From assembly GCF_019048265.1 (NCBI RefSeq), contig NZ_CP077311.1:4456882-4520881 (forward strand): 64,000 nucleotides of DNA, written 5' to 3'. Numbering within the stretch: the stretch's first letter is position 1; every line of letters begins with the position of its first letter. This DNA is from Aeromonas sp. FDAARGOS 1405. Its GTDB lineage: Bacteria; Pseudomonadota; Gammaproteobacteria; Enterobacterales; Aeromonadaceae. The notes beneath the pieces were generated by a model. That model was given only the letters and a program-made list of their open reading frames with translations, was not told the DNA's origin and searched no databases. Both the position numbers and the translations under genes were made by a program. Below, in pieces: positions 1-8,334 of the stretch.

Positions 1-935
1 ATGATGCCGGTGGTCAGGAACACAGCTACCGGGATCATGGCGACCACGTAGGAGCTCATGCCGTGCAGATCCCCCAGTAGCCAGAGCACTATGGTGGTGA
101 TAAAGGTGAGGTAGACCACCCAGGCGCGAGGGGTCTGCATAAAACGCCCCTCAATCTTGAGATCCATCCGCTTGAGGGTGCTCGGGAAGAAGCGCCCCAG
201 CAGGAACCAGCCAAGCAGCAACAGCAATACCACAAAGGGCACCGCAAATCCCATCCACTGACCGAACGAGATGGCATGCTCGCCGGTCAGGTATTTGAGG
301 GCCACTGCGTTGGGCGGAGTGCCGATGGGAGTGCCGATCCCGCCGAGGTTGGCCGCCAGCGGAATGGCCAGCACAAAGCCGATTTTGGCCGGGTCCTTGT
401 CGGGGAACGCCGCCAGCACTGGGGTAAGGATGGCCAGCATCATGGCGGTGGTGGCGGTATTGCTCATGAACATGGAGAAGGTGGCGGTGATCAACATCAG
501 CCCCAGCATGACGATCCGGGGATCCTGACCAAACGGGCGCAGCAACACCCGCGCCAGATTGACGTCCAGATGGTATTTGGTCGCCGCAATAGCGAGGAAA
601 AAACCACCAAGAAACAGCATGATGACCGGCGAGGCAAAGGTCGCCATCACTTCAGTCGACTTGAGCAACTCACCAAACCCCGGTTCGGCCTTGTCGGCAG
701 TCATGAACCAGAGCCCCTTGTCGGAGAGCAGCAGCAGCTCCAGCACGATGATCAGCACCGAGGTGGCGAAGATAGGGATGGGCTCCAGGATCCAGCAGAG
801 GGCGGCCAGCACGAAAATAGCCACGACCCGCTGCTCGATGACGGTGATCCCCTCCAGCGGGATCCAGTGGGTCGGGATCAGCAGGATGGTGAGGCTCAGC
901 AGCAGTGGCAGAATAATCTTGTTATTGATGGGCAC
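1..935 (-). CDS. SLC13/DASS-family anion:Na+ symporter, 3' end cut by window edge
   Basis: Reading the minus strand from 935 gives 311 open codons that run off the left edge, so the C-terminal part is missing. The protein is very hydrophobic, and carries the DASS signature SNTATTAM near residue 170 followed by GIGTPIGTPPN near residue 210; these form the sodium and carboxylate (or sulfate) sites in this family. It should be an inner-membrane importer of di/tricarboxylates or sulfate; the sequence does not tell which. I chose the GTG at 935 as start because GGAG lies 7 bases upstream and no in-frame ATG precedes it. It stands alone, in the same direction as the MaoC gene but separated from it by a terminator. 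Confidence 0.85.
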   Translation of the reverse strand, partial: MPINNKIILPLLLSLTILLIPTHWIPLEGITVIEQRVVAIFVLAALCWILEPIPIFATSVLIIVLELLLLSDKGLWFMTADKAEPGFGELLKSTEVMATFASPVIMLFLGGFFLAIAATKYHLDVNLARVLLRPFGQDPRIVMLGLMLITATFSMFMSNTATTAMMLAILTPVLAAFPDKDPAKIGFVLAIPLAANLGGIGTPIGTPPNAVALKYLTGEHAISFGQWMGFAVPFVVLLLLLGWFLLGRFFPSTLKRMDLKIEGRFMQTPRAWVVYLTFITTIVLWLLGDLHGMSSYVVAMIPVAVFLTTGI

Positions 936-1110
936 TATTGTCTCCAGGATCGGGAGTAAGAAGCCAATAGTGGCATAAAATGCTATCGCCTCACGCGGCC
1001 AACTCGCCAAAATGAGAGCTGGCTAACTGCACGGCGCACCGTTTTGTGAGTCATATCAAGCTGGGGTCGGCGCACTATGGCTGACGCCTCAACCCTTGCA
1101 ACAAACAGGC

Positions 1111-1156
1111 AAAAAAACGGGCCCGCTGTTCGTTGCACACGACAGCGGGCCCGTTT
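1111..1156 (-). terminator. Rho-independent terminator of the MaoC gene
   Basis: A 15-bp perfect stem (AAACGGGCCCGCTGT and its complement, 12-base loop) is followed on the minus strand by a run of seven T. It lies 25 bases past the stop of the MaoC-type gene. Confidence 0.85.
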
Positions 1157-1180
1157 CACCATTCATGCCGATGAGGGGGC

Positions 1181-1906
1181 TCAGAAGTAGATGCGGGTCA
1201 CCGACTCGATGACGCAACCCGGGCGGCGGATCCCTTCGATCTCAACCTTGATCTCTTTGAGCAACTCCAGCCCACCCTTGATGGGGGTGACCCGGGCCAG
1301 CTTGGTGCGGGCGCGGATGTTGCTGTCCACCTTGATGGGGTACGGGAAACGTACCTGATCCAGCCCGAAGTTCACCACCATGCGGGCGGTCGGGAACTCG
1401 GGGGTGGCCTCATCGACCGAGCCGGTCAACTGCGGCAGCAGCGCCAGGGTCAGGAAGCCGTGGGCGATGGTGGTCTTGAAAGGCGACTCGGCGGCCGCAC
1501 GCTCCGGATCGGTGTGGATCCACTGGTGATCCCCGGTCACTGCAGCAAACTGATCGATCATCTGCTGGCTGACGTGCAGCCACTCGCCGACATGGGTCTC
1601 TTCACCAATGCGGGCCTGCAGGGCGGCATAGAGCTCGGCCGCCTCGGCCCCCAGCTCAACAGCGGGTTCCTGAGCCACGGCAGGCTGACCGTTGGCTACT
1701 TGTGCCACGGTTGCTGCATCCTGTTGTTGCTCGCTCTGGGACTCGGCTTGCAAGTCCAGCACACGACCCAGCAAAGGGTGAAGATGTGCCTTTTGCTGAA
1801 ACTCACGCCAGTAGTCGCGGATCGCCGGAGAGAGCCAATCCTTGAGCTCAAAGGGGTGCTGCGCCAGAATTTCGCGCTTGCGCTTCAGAAAATCGACAAC
1901 TTTCAT
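1181..1906 (-). CDS. MaoC-family (R)-enoyl-CoA hydratase-like protein
   Basis: 241 residues. The C-terminal half (about 105-240) is a MaoC/hot-dog domain with the hydratase motif GDHQWIH, giving the Asp and His that activate water in (R)-specific enoyl-CoA hydratases, followed by AHGFLTLALLPQL. The N-terminal 100 residues, rich in Gln and Ala from about 50 to 90, are not part of that domain and look like a linker or a region for binding a partner. PhaJ, the classic Aeromonas hydratase, is only about 134 residues, so this is a different, longer member. It probably acts on 3-hydroxyacyl-CoA or enoyl-CoA intermediates, but the exact substrate cannot be read from the sequence. It is monocistronic, with its own terminator. 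Confidence 0.8.
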   Translation of the reverse strand: MKVVDFLKRKREILAQHPFELKDWLSPAIRDYWREFQQKAHLHPLLGRVLDLQAESQSEQQQDAATVAQVANGQPAVAQEPAVELGAEAAELYAALQARIGEETHVGEWLHVSQQMIDQFAAVTGDHQWIHTDPERAAAESPFKTTIAHGFLTLALLPQLTGSVDEATPEFPTARMVVNFGLDQVRFPYPIKVDSNIRARTKLARVTPIKGGLELLKEIKVEIEGIRRPGCVIESVTRIYF

Positions 1907-2118
1907 CTACCGATCCCTATTTGATTCAATGCCTGTAAAGAGGTCTAACCAGTCCTATTTTATTAAAGTTTCAGCTGTAAGTGCAAAAAAAATCTCGGCG
2001 TACACCTGTACCAAGGCGGAAGTAACTACTTACACAATGCAAACCAGCACGATCTGCCAATGAGGAAATCGATTGCCAAAGATGCCGCCAGCAGGGAAAA
2101 TTCGCGGTGCTCATCATG

Positions 2119-2141
2119 AAAAAAGGCCCTCATCGGGCCTT
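2119..2141 (-). terminator. Rho-independent terminator of rlmF
   Basis: The stem AAGGCCC/GGGCCTT with a GATGA loop is followed by a T tract on the minus strand, 12 bases past the rlmF stop. Confidence 0.8.
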
Positions 2142-2152
2142 GTGGTGGGGAC

Positions 2153-3124
2153 TCAGCGCGCGCTAGACCAGCCGCGACGCAATTCCTCTTCATCCAGAAA
2201 GGACCAGGCGAGGATCCGGCTCACCTTGTTGCCCTGTGCCATGTCGATCACCCGTACCTGACGCGCCCCCACCCGGTTCAATGCCTTTTTCGCCCCCGGC
2301 AAGTTCTCTTTTTTCGACACCAGCGAGCTGAACCAGAGGCACTGAGTGGCAAACTCCTTGCTCTGGGCAATCATGTTGGCCAGAAACGCCGCCTCGCCCC
2401 CTTCGCACCAGAGCTCGGCCTTCTGGCCGCCGAAGTTGAGCACAGGGGCGCCTGTCACCTCCTTGCCCAGATTGCGCAGCTTGCGCTCCGTCCCCTTACT
2501 CGCCTCTTCCAGCGACGCATGGAACGGCGGATTGCACAGCGTCAGGGCGAAGCGCTCCTTCGGCCCTATAATGCCGCGAAACACATGGTTGGGGTTACCC
2601 TGCAAACGACACTCAATCTGGTTGCCGAGTCCGTTGCTCTTGGCCAGCAAAGTGGCCGCCTTGACCGAGACCGGATCGATATCCGATCCCACAAAACGCC
2701 AGCCATATTCGCGGGCCCCCAGCAGCGGATAGATACAGTTTGCCCCCACCCCGATATCCAGCACTCTCACCCCCTTGCCGGTAGGGAGCTGGCCTGCGCT
2801 CTCGGCCAGCAGGTCGGCCGCCCAGTGCAGGTAGTCCACCCGTCCCGGGATAGGCGGGCAGAGGTAACCGGCAGGCAAGTCCCAGTGGGCAATCCCGTAG
2901 TGATGGGCCAGCAGGGCGCGATTGAGGGTCTTCACTGCATCGGGATCGGCAAAATCGATTGTGCGGGTGCCGTAGTCATTGATAAAGACGTGGGCAGCCA
3001 ATTCGGGAGTTCGCAGGCAGAGCGCCTCAAAGTCGTAACCCGCCTGATGGCGATTACGGGAGTGAAGTCCGGATTTACGGTCGCCCGACTTGGGGCCACC
3101 GGCTGATGGGATGCGGGGTTTCAT
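2153..3124 (-). CDS. rlmF: 23S rRNA (adenine-1618-N6)-methyltransferase
   Basis: 323 residues, close to the E. coli YbiN/RlmF length. The SAM-binding motif I is [16 protein letters not shown] and the N6-adenine methyltransferase motif IV is NPPF in [15 protein letters not shown]. The family-typical [11 protein letters not shown] and FNFGGQ-like ([17 protein letters not shown]) blocks are also present. The enzyme methylates A1618 of 23S rRNA in the cytoplasm. The basic N-terminus ([18 protein letters not shown]) is typical. The ATG at 3124 gives the expected length. It has its own terminator and is flanked by intergenic space on both sides, so it is probably monocistronic. Confidence 0.93.
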   Translation of the reverse strand: MKPRIPSAGGPKSGDRKSGLHSRNRHQAGYDFEALCLRTPELAAHVFINDYGTRTIDFADPDAVKTLNRALLAHHYGIAHWDLPAGYLCPPIPGRVDYLHWAADLLAESAGQLPTGKGVRVLDIGVGANCIYPLLGAREYGWRFVGSDIDPVSVKAATLLAKSNGLGNQIECRLQGNPNHVFRGIIGPKERFALTLCNPPFHASLEEASKGTERKLRNLGKEVTGAPVLNFGGQKAELWCEGGEAAFLANMIAQSKEFATQCLWFSSLVSKKENLPGAKKALNRVGARQVRVIDMAQGNKVSRILAWSFLDEEELRRGWSSAR

Positions 3125-3194
3125 GCTGAGCCTGCCGAAGAAAACGGGCCCACACTATAGTGATTTGACTCGGGAAAGTCTAAACGAGGGCAAT

Positions 3195-3220
3195 AAAAAA
3201 CCGGGCTATCGAGCCCGGTT
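3195..3220 (-). terminator. Rho-independent terminator of the NlpC/P60 gene
   Basis: AACCGGGCTC/GAGCCCGG-type hairpin followed on the minus strand by six T, about 50 bases past the stop of the lipoprotein gene. Confidence 0.8.
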
Positions 3221-3272
3221 CAAGTGAGGTTGGAAAAACAGTCCGTACTGCGAGCCGTTTGTCCAGCCTGAC

Positions 3273-3773
3273 TCAGATATCGATCCGGCGAGCTTGCCAG
3301 AACTTGTTGCGCCAATATTGGCTATCCAACTTGGAGCGCGTCACACCGGCGCGGGTCGAGGCGTGGATGAATTCACCATTGCCGACATAGATACCAACGT
3401 GGTTGAGACGACGATTGATTTTGAAGAAGACCAGGTCACCCTCGACCAAATCCTGCTTGGAAACGCGCGTCCCTTCGTGGACTTGGGAGCGGGTATCGCG
3501 GGGTAATTCGATACCGACGGCATTGCGGAACACTTCACGGGCAAAGGCGGAACAGTCGATACCGCGCTGGCTGCTGCCACCCATCCGGTAAGGAACACCA
3601 CGCCACTCTTTGTATACAGTCAGGATTTCATTCACATCGGGTGTCTGGGAAGCTTCCGGTTCGATGACAGGTTCAACCATGGAAACTTCGATCTTGCTCG
3701 CGACCTCGGGTTGGGGTGCCGAGGCACAACCCACCATTCCGAGCGCGACCAGCAGTAGCATCAGGTGGCGCAA
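3273..3773 (-). CDS. NlpC/P60-family peptidoglycan endopeptidase lipoprotein
   Basis: 166 residues, with a short lipoprotein signal ending in GMVGC (lipidated Cys16 by this start), then an acidic linker and an NlpC/P60 domain from about 50. The catalytic triad is visible: Cys74 in GIDCSAF, His125 in NHVGIYVG and His137 in FIHAS. It resembles MepS (Spr) and related murein DD-endopeptidases that cut cross-links during wall growth, anchored to the outer membrane. The start is uncertain: the TTG at 3773 has GGGGA 7 bases upstream and gives an Arg in the signal n-region, while the ATG at 3761 has AAGGA 12 bases upstream but no positive charge. I prefer the TTG. Confidence 0.88.
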   Translation of the reverse strand: MRHLMLLLVALGMVGCASAPQPEVASKIEVSMVEPVIEPEASQTPDVNEILTVYKEWRGVPYRMGGSSQRGIDCSAFAREVFRNAVGIELPRDTRSQVHEGTRVSKQDLVEGDLVFFKINRRLNHVGIYVGNGEFIHASTRAGVTRSKLDSQYWRNKFWQARRIDI

Positions 3774-4036
3774 TCCTTTATCCCCGCTAAATAGTAAATC
3801 TTGTTAAAATACGGCCCCAAAGGGCAATTTATAAGGCAACAGCACCCGACTATATCCAAGAATTCTATCGAGGCAAGTGAAAATCCCTATCAAGCTCACA
3901 TTTTTGCAAGAAAATGCACGATTTTTCATAATTAATGTGATCATGACCAAACAATATACAATCGCAAAAAGAGCCTTAGGCCTCATAGATAACTGGCTTT
4001 TATCCCTGCTTCAGCACCTTTTTAAAGTGAAAAATC

Positions 4037-4759
4037 ATGATCGAAACCGATCTTTTTTTGTTAAAACCGGCCAGGGTATGCCAGGAGCTGCTTGCTCAAT
4101 TGCCTGAATGGCTGTCAACCGATGAGCAGCATATCTGGCAAGCCATGACCCATCCTGAACGGCGTCAGGAATATCTGGTGAGCCGCGCCCTGTTGCGCCA
4201 GCTATTGGCCGAGCGGCTGCAACAACCCGCCGCCACTCTGCAATTTTGCAACGGCCCCCACGGCAAGCCCCGACTGCATGATGATGCTTGGCAGTTCAAT
4301 CTGAGCCACAGTGGCAGCTGGCTGGTGCTGGCGCTCTGCCCGCAGGGGCCGCTTGGAGTGGATATAGAACTGGGCAAACGGCGGCGGCATCCCCTCCCCC
4401 TGGCCCGCCGCTTTTATGCACAGAGTGAATATGAGTGGCTCTGCGCACAGCCTGCTCAAGAGCAGGAGAGCGCCTTCTACCGGCTCTGGTCACGCAAGGA
4501 GGCGGTACTGAAAGCCCACGGTGGCGGCATAGCGGCGGGGCTGGAGAAGGTGCGGTTTCTCCCGGAGGAAGAATGGCGACTCGACAACCGGCTCGATGAC
4601 ACCCCTTATCAGGTACAGGATTGGCCCTTTGCCAGCGGCTGGCTAAGTCTCGCGGCGGCGGCAGCCCCTGTGACCTTTTACCGGCTGGATGAGCGCTTGA
4701 ATTGCCACTCGCTTAACCCCATGTTACTCAACACCCTTTCTGAAGAGTCCAACTCATGA
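4037..4759 (+). CDS. Sfp/AcpT-type 4'-phosphopantetheinyl transferase
   Basis: 240 residues. It has the phosphopantetheinyl transferase signature GVDIE near residue 110 and WSRKEAVLKAHGGG near 155, which provide the Mg2+ and CoA binding residues; the upstream NGPHGKPRL and FNLSHSG blocks are also typical of Sfp-like enzymes. It transfers phosphopantetheine from CoA to carrier-protein serines. The acceptor could be a siderophore or polyketide synthase or a second ACP; no such synthase lies in the window. The stop overlaps the start of cnoX (ATGA), so the two are translationally coupled, an arrangement I cannot explain functionally. Confidence 0.88.
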   Translation: MIETDLFLLKPARVCQELLAQLPEWLSTDEQHIWQAMTHPERRQEYLVSRALLRQLLAERLQQPAATLQFCNGPHGKPRLHDDAWQFNLSHSGSWLVLALCPQGPLGVDIELGKRRRHPLPLARRFYAQSEYEWLCAQPAQEQESAFYRLWSRKEAVLKAHGGGIAAGLEKVRFLPEEEWRLDNRLDDTPYQVQDWPFASGWLSLAAAAAPVTFYRLDERLNCHSLNPMLLNTLSEESNS

Positions 4760-5604
4760 TCGTCGACATTACTCCCCAGAATTTTCACGCTGAACTTATC
4801 GATGCGTCCATGAAGAAGCCGGTCGTCATCTATTTCCATGCTCCGCAGATGCCGGAGTGCCAGGGGATGACACCGCTGATCGAATCACTGGTTGGGCCCG
4901 CCAATGAGCAGGTCACCCTGGCCAAGGTGGATATGAACGATCCCCAGCTGCAACCGCTGGCCAGCCAGCTCGGCCTGCGCGCCCTGCCGGCGCTGGTGCT
5001 GTTCCATCAGGGTCGCCCTGACGAACAGGGGATCATCGAAGGGCCGCAGGATGAAGCCACCCTGCGCCAGTATTTCGCCGCTTTCGCCCCCAAAGAAGAG
5101 GAAGAGTTGCTGGCCAAGGGGCAACAAGCACTGGCTGACGAGCAGCCCAGCATCGCCTATGCCCATCTGACCAAGGCACACCAGCTGGCTCCTGAACGTC
5201 ACGACATCAGCCTGTGGCTCATTCAAGCTGCGCTCGACCTCAACCTGCTGGATGAAGCGCAGGAGCGCCTCGGCACCATCCCGATGGCGGCGCAGGATGG
5301 CCACTTCCATACCCTGAGCTCACGACTGGCGCTGGCCCTGCAAGCGGCAGACAGCCCGGAGCTGCGCGCGCTGGAAGCCCGCCATGCAGAACAGCCTGAT
5401 GATTTTGCCCTGACTCAGGAGCTGGCGGTGCAATACAACCAGGCTGGTCGTCAGGAAGAGGCGTTGGGACTACTGCTGGAGATCCTCAAGCGGGATTTGG
5501 CATTCGGCGATGCCAGAAAGACCTATCTCGATATTCTGGCGACCATGGGCAGCACACCGGCGGCACAGAGCTACCGTCGCAAACTCTATAGTCTGCTCTA
5601 CTGA
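4756..5604 (+). CDS. cnoX: CnoX/YbbN thioredoxin-TPR co-chaperone
   Basis: 282 residues: an N-terminal thioredoxin fold (1-110; KPVVIYFHAP...LAKVDMNDPQ, cis-Pro in LRALPALVLF) followed by TPR-like helices to the end. In E. coli, CnoX guards clients under hypochlorous stress and hands them to GroEL or DnaK. The active-site segment reads APQMPECQ, so only one cysteine is kept and the first cysteine of the thioredoxin CxxC is absent. This fits a holdase or mixed-disulfide role rather than a dithiol reductase. The start ATG overlaps the stop of the upstream phosphopantetheinyl transferase gene. Confidence 0.9.
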   Translation: MIVDITPQNFHAELIDASMKKPVVIYFHAPQMPECQGMTPLIESLVGPANEQVTLAKVDMNDPQLQPLASQLGLRALPALVLFHQGRPDEQGIIEGPQDEATLRQYFAAFAPKEEEELLAKGQQALADEQPSIAYAHLTKAHQLAPERHDISLWLIQAALDLNLLDEAQERLGTIPMAAQDGHFHTLSSRLALALQAADSPELRALEARHAEQPDDFALTQELAVQYNQAGRQEEALGLLLEILKRDLAFGDARKTYLDILATMGSTPAAQSYRRKLYSLLY

Positions 5605-5734
5605 TAGGAATCGAACTGGCTGGTAATGATGGGGGAGTGCCGGGAGACCGGCATGACCTCATGGGTCAAGTACGAAGAAGGTATTGTGGAAATAAGTTGC
5701 TGTGGGAATAGTGGAGATACGGTGAATTTCAGGC

Positions 5735-5768
5735 AAAAAAAAATGGCGCAAAACTGCGCCATTTTTTT
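5735..5768 (-). terminator. Terminator of lpp, hairpin usable from both sides
   Basis: AAAAAATGGCGCA/TGCGCCATTTTTTT: a GC stem flanked by A and T tracts on both sides. It lies 9 bases past the lpp stop on the minus strand and about 130 bases past the cnoX stop on the plus strand, so it can serve both converging transcripts. Confidence 0.85.
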
Positions 5769-5776
5769 CGCATGGA

Positions 5777-6019
5777 TTACTTCTTGTAGGAAGTAGCCAT
5801 GTTGTCGATGCGCTGGTTAGCACGCATAGCTTCTTGCTTGGCTTCGGCAACATCAGCAGCGATTTTGGACTGATCAGCACGAACTGCGCTAACATCTTGA
5901 GCCAGTTGGTCAACTTTGTTAGACAGATTCTGAACGGAAGTTTCCAGTTCGCTGGTGTTTGCACAACCGCCCAGCAGAGCGGACAGACCAACAACACCTA
6001 CCAACAACAATTTTTTCAT
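5777..6019 (-). CDS. lpp: Major outer membrane (Braun/murein) lipoprotein
   Basis: 80 residues. The signal peptide MKKLLLVGVVGLSALLGGC places the lipidated cysteine at position 19. The mature part is one long heptad coiled coil (SNKVDQLAQDVSAVRADQSKI) that forms the Lpp trimer, and it ends in TSYKK, whose final Lys would be linked to peptidoglycan. It tethers the outer membrane to the wall and is normally among the most abundant proteins of the cell. AAGGGAGC lies 8 bases before the ATG, and the gene has a strong terminator and its own promoter, as expected for a stable monocistronic mRNA. Confidence 0.96.
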   Translation of the reverse strand: MKKLLLVGVVGLSALLGGCANTSELETSVQNLSNKVDQLAQDVSAVRADQSKIAADVAEAKQEAMRANQRIDNMATSYKK

Positions 6020-6064
6020 TTTTAAAGCTCCCTTGAACTCGCCAGACGTTTAGCAAGCGGCGTG

Positions 6065-6093
6065 ATTATGGCACAAAAAAATAATACTTTGCA
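6065..6093 (-). promoter_or_regulatory. Possible sigma70 promoter of lpp
   Basis: On the minus strand a -10-like CATAAT (6065-6070) is preceded by a 17-base AT-rich spacer and a weak -35-like TGCAAA (6088-6093). It lies about 45 bases upstream of the lpp start. The -35 match is poor, so the call is tentative. Confidence 0.4.
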
Positions 6094-6167
6094 TAGCCCT
6101 CACCACAGATAAATGCATTAAAACCCTCATTTTTTTTTGAATGAACAGTTTTTGTCCAGATTCGTCT

Positions 6168-6197
6168 AAAAAATGAGTGCCGTGTGGTGGGGGCACG
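6168..6197 (-). terminator. Possible terminator of ribB
   Basis: The short stem GTGCC/GGCAC is followed on the minus strand by TCA and six T, about 50 bases past the ribB stop. The stem is only 5 bp, so the confidence is limited. Confidence 0.45.
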
Positions 6198-6244
6198 GAC
6201 AAAGGTTAACCAAATTTTTGCCTTATTACAATTTCGTATGAGGC

Positions 6245-6898
6245 TCAGGCTGTACGTTCTGACAACAATTGACGATATTGCACCAGATCCTCGATGGTCA
6301 GCACCGGCATCTGGTGCTTGCGACCGAACGCAACCAGGTCTGGCAGACGCGCCATCGAGCCATCTTCTTTGGTCAATTCACACAACACACCAAACGGTTT
6401 GAGGCCAGCCAGCTGCATCAGATCGACCGTCGCTTCGGTATGACCCCGGCGGGTAAGCACCCCACCGGTTCGCGCACGCAACGGGAAAACATGACCCGGA
6501 CGGTGCAGATCACCCGGTTTGGCGCCGTCTGCGATGGCTGCACGGATAGTGGTGATGCGATCAGCCGCCGAGACACCGGTCGTGACCCCCTGCGCCGCTT
6601 CGATGGTCACGGTAAAGGCGGTCTGGTAGTGGCTGGAGTTGGCCTCCACCATCATCGGCAGTTCGAGCTGGCGAACCCGCTCGTCGGGCAGGCAGAGGCA
6701 GACGATGCCGGAGCACTCGCGGATCATCAGCGCCATCTGTTCATTGGTCATGGATTCGGCGGCGAAAATGAGGTCGCCCTCGTTCTCCCGATCTTCATCG
6801 TCGGCCACCAGCACGCCGCATCCGGCACGCAAGGCAGACAGGGCCGCTTCGACACGGGCAACGGGATCACCGAATTCACTGAGTAGAGACTGATTCAT
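6245..6898 (-). CDS. ribB: 3,4-dihydroxy-2-butanone 4-phosphate synthase
   Basis: 217 residues, identical in length to E. coli RibB. It converts ribulose 5-phosphate to formate and the four-carbon precursor of riboflavin. The acidic metal-binding loop is [12 protein letters not shown] and the active-site histidines lie in RPGHVFPL and [13 protein letters not shown] start it at the ATG at 6898, with TAGGAGTTTTACC just upstream. The open frame continues 81 codons further upstream, but that stretch is the FMN riboswitch and not protein. Expression should therefore fall when FMN is plentiful. The gene is alone, without the other rib genes. Confidence 0.95.
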   Translation of the reverse strand: MNQSLLSEFGDPVARVEAALSALRAGCGVLVADDEDRENEGDLIFAAESMTNEQMALMIRECSGIVCLCLPDERVRQLELPMMVEANSSHYQTAFTVTIEAAQGVTTGVSAADRITTIRAAIADGAKPGDLHRPGHVFPLRARTGGVLTRRGHTEATVDLMQLAGLKPFGVLCELTKEDGSMARLPDLVAFGRKHQMPVLTIEDLVQYRQLLSERTA

Positions 6899-7001
6899 GG
6901 TAAAACTCCTAAACAAGACAAGGACCAGAATCAGGGCATGGAAAGGCAGACAGAGACGGGCATGCTGCGGCCAGCCCACAAGGGCCAACACGGCAAGGTC
7001 T

Positions 7002-7158
7002 GTCTTATCCTCTTTCATCCGGACTATGACCGTCGGCTCCGGCATCTCACCGGATCTGCTGACCCCGACCTGGCAATCAGCCAAGTCGGGCGCTCGCGGG
7101 CTCCCCGAGTCAATCGGGATACCGCCGGTGGGGAATTGCACCCCGCCCTGAGAATAAG
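7002..7158 (-). promoter_or_regulatory. FMN riboswitch (RFN element) of ribB
   Basis: The minus strand carries the conserved RFN blocks in order: TTATTCTCAGGGCGGGGTG at the 5' side (near 7157), AATTCCCCACCGGCGGTA, AGCCCGCGAGCG, GTCAGCAGATCCGGTGAGA, GCCGACGGTCATAGTCCG and GATGAAAGAGGATAAGAC at the 3' side (near 7002). About 100 bases separate it from the ribB ATG. I see no clear T-rich terminator after it; GCCCTTGTGGGC can form a short hairpin, so control may act on translation or through the SD. Confidence 0.95.
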
Positions 7159-7409
7159 CGCAGACAGCCTAAAGAAAAACGGTTGCAGATACCAGCCAAA
7201 ATCCCCCGCAGGCTGAAAAGCGTTTCAACATTGCGCCCGGGATCCCGCTCTGCGGCCCGCTCGCCAGCGCGAAAGACCATGACTGGCGAATTTCTTTATG
7301 GCTCGGATCGGTTTATGGCATAGTTCCCGAAACAAAAAAACAGGGCCCGAAAAGAGAGCCTGAACAACGCAGCCGGCGCAGACAGCAGCGCCAACACCAC
7401 AAACGGAAA

Positions 7410-8255
7410 ATGACAGAGATGGAAAAGAAAATACTGCTCACGGATTGCCCGGATGCCAAAGGGCTCATCGCCAAGATCACCAACATCTGCTACAAGCACC
7501 AGCTCAACATCATCAAGAACGATGAGTTTGTGGATCACGAGAATGGCCGCTTCTTTATGCGTACCGAGCTGGAAGGCCGCTTCAACGACGAGACCCTGCT
7601 GGCCGACCTCGATGATGCCCTGCCCACCGGCGCCCAGCGCCGTCTGGTCAAGGCGGGCAAGAAGCGCATCGTCATCCTGGTGACCAAAGAGACTCACTGC
7701 CTCGGCGATATTCTGATGAAGAACTACGCGGGCGCGCTGGATATGGATATCGTTGCGGTGATCGGCAACTACGACACCCTGGCCGAGCTCACCGGCAAGT
7801 TCGATATCCCGTTCCACACCGTCAGTCACGAGGATCTGAGCCGGACCGAACATGAAGAGCAGGTACGCACCATCATCGACAGCTATGAGCCTGACTATGT
7901 GATCCTGGCCAAGTACATGCGGGTGCTGACCCCGAGCTTCGTTGAGGCCTATCCGCGCAAAATCCTCAACATCCACCACTCCTTTCTGCCCGCCTTCATC
8001 GGTGCCCGCCCCTACCGGCAGGCGTTTGATCGCGGCGTCAAGCTGATCGGCGCTACCGCCCACTTCGTGACCGACGATCTGGATGAAGGCCCCATCGTCG
8101 AACAGGACGTGATCCACGTCGGTCACGCCTTCAGTGCGGAGGACATGGCCAAGGCGGGTCGGGATGTGGAGAAATCGGTGCTGAGCCGCGCGCTGGAGCT
8201 GGTACTGAACGAGCGTGTGTTCGTCTACGGCAACAAGACGGTGGTCTTCAAGTAA
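7410..8255 (+). CDS. purU: Formyltetrahydrofolate deformylase
   Basis: 281 residues. An N-terminal ACT domain (1-85; LLTDCPDAKGLIAKITN) is followed by a formyltransferase fold with the hydrolase motif NIHHSFLPAF and TAHFVTDDLDEGPIV, which supply the Asn, His and Asp catalytic residues. It hydrolyses 10-formyl-THF to formate and THF, and balances the one-carbon pool for purine synthesis and PurT. The start is slightly ambiguous: an ATG at 7410 with GGAAA directly before it, or the ATG at 7419 with the same GGAAA at better spacing (protein 278 residues). It is followed by a perfect hairpin terminator. Elsewhere in the window fhs makes the substrate of this enzyme. Confidence 0.95.
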   Translation: MTEMEKKILLTDCPDAKGLIAKITNICYKHQLNIIKNDEFVDHENGRFFMRTELEGRFNDETLLADLDDALPTGAQRRLVKAGKKRIVILVTKETHCLGDILMKNYAGALDMDIVAVIGNYDTLAELTGKFDIPFHTVSHEDLSRTEHEEQVRTIIDSYEPDYVILAKYMRVLTPSFVEAYPRKILNIHHSFLPAFIGARPYRQAFDRGVKLIGATAHFVTDDLDEGPIVEQDVIHVGHAFSAEDMAKAGRDVEKSVLSRALELVLNERVFVYGNKTVVFK

Positions 8256-8285
8256 TCAGCTCACATGGCTCGTATACAAACACCA

Positions 8286-8323
8286 GAAACAACAACGGCT
8301 CCCATGGGAGCCGTTGTTGTTTC
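8286..8323. terminator. Bidirectional terminator between purU and the ydgA-like gene
   Basis: A perfect palindrome of 38 bases centred on CCCATGGG, with arms AACAACGGCTC and GAGCCGTTGTT and flanking T/A tracts. It can end both the purU transcript and the converging minus-strand transcript. Confidence 0.85.
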
Positions 8324-8334
8324 TGCGCCGAGTG

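Noticed and set aside
276..959. A 227-codon ORF on the plus strand
   Set aside because: It is rich in His, Gln and Asp and is the antisense shadow of the DASS transporter on the minus strand, which has clear family motifs.
6899..7141. An 81-codon N-terminal extension of ribB
   Set aside because: The stretch is the FMN riboswitch; the RFN blocks are conserved as RNA, and RibB from the ATG at 6898 has the normal length of 217.
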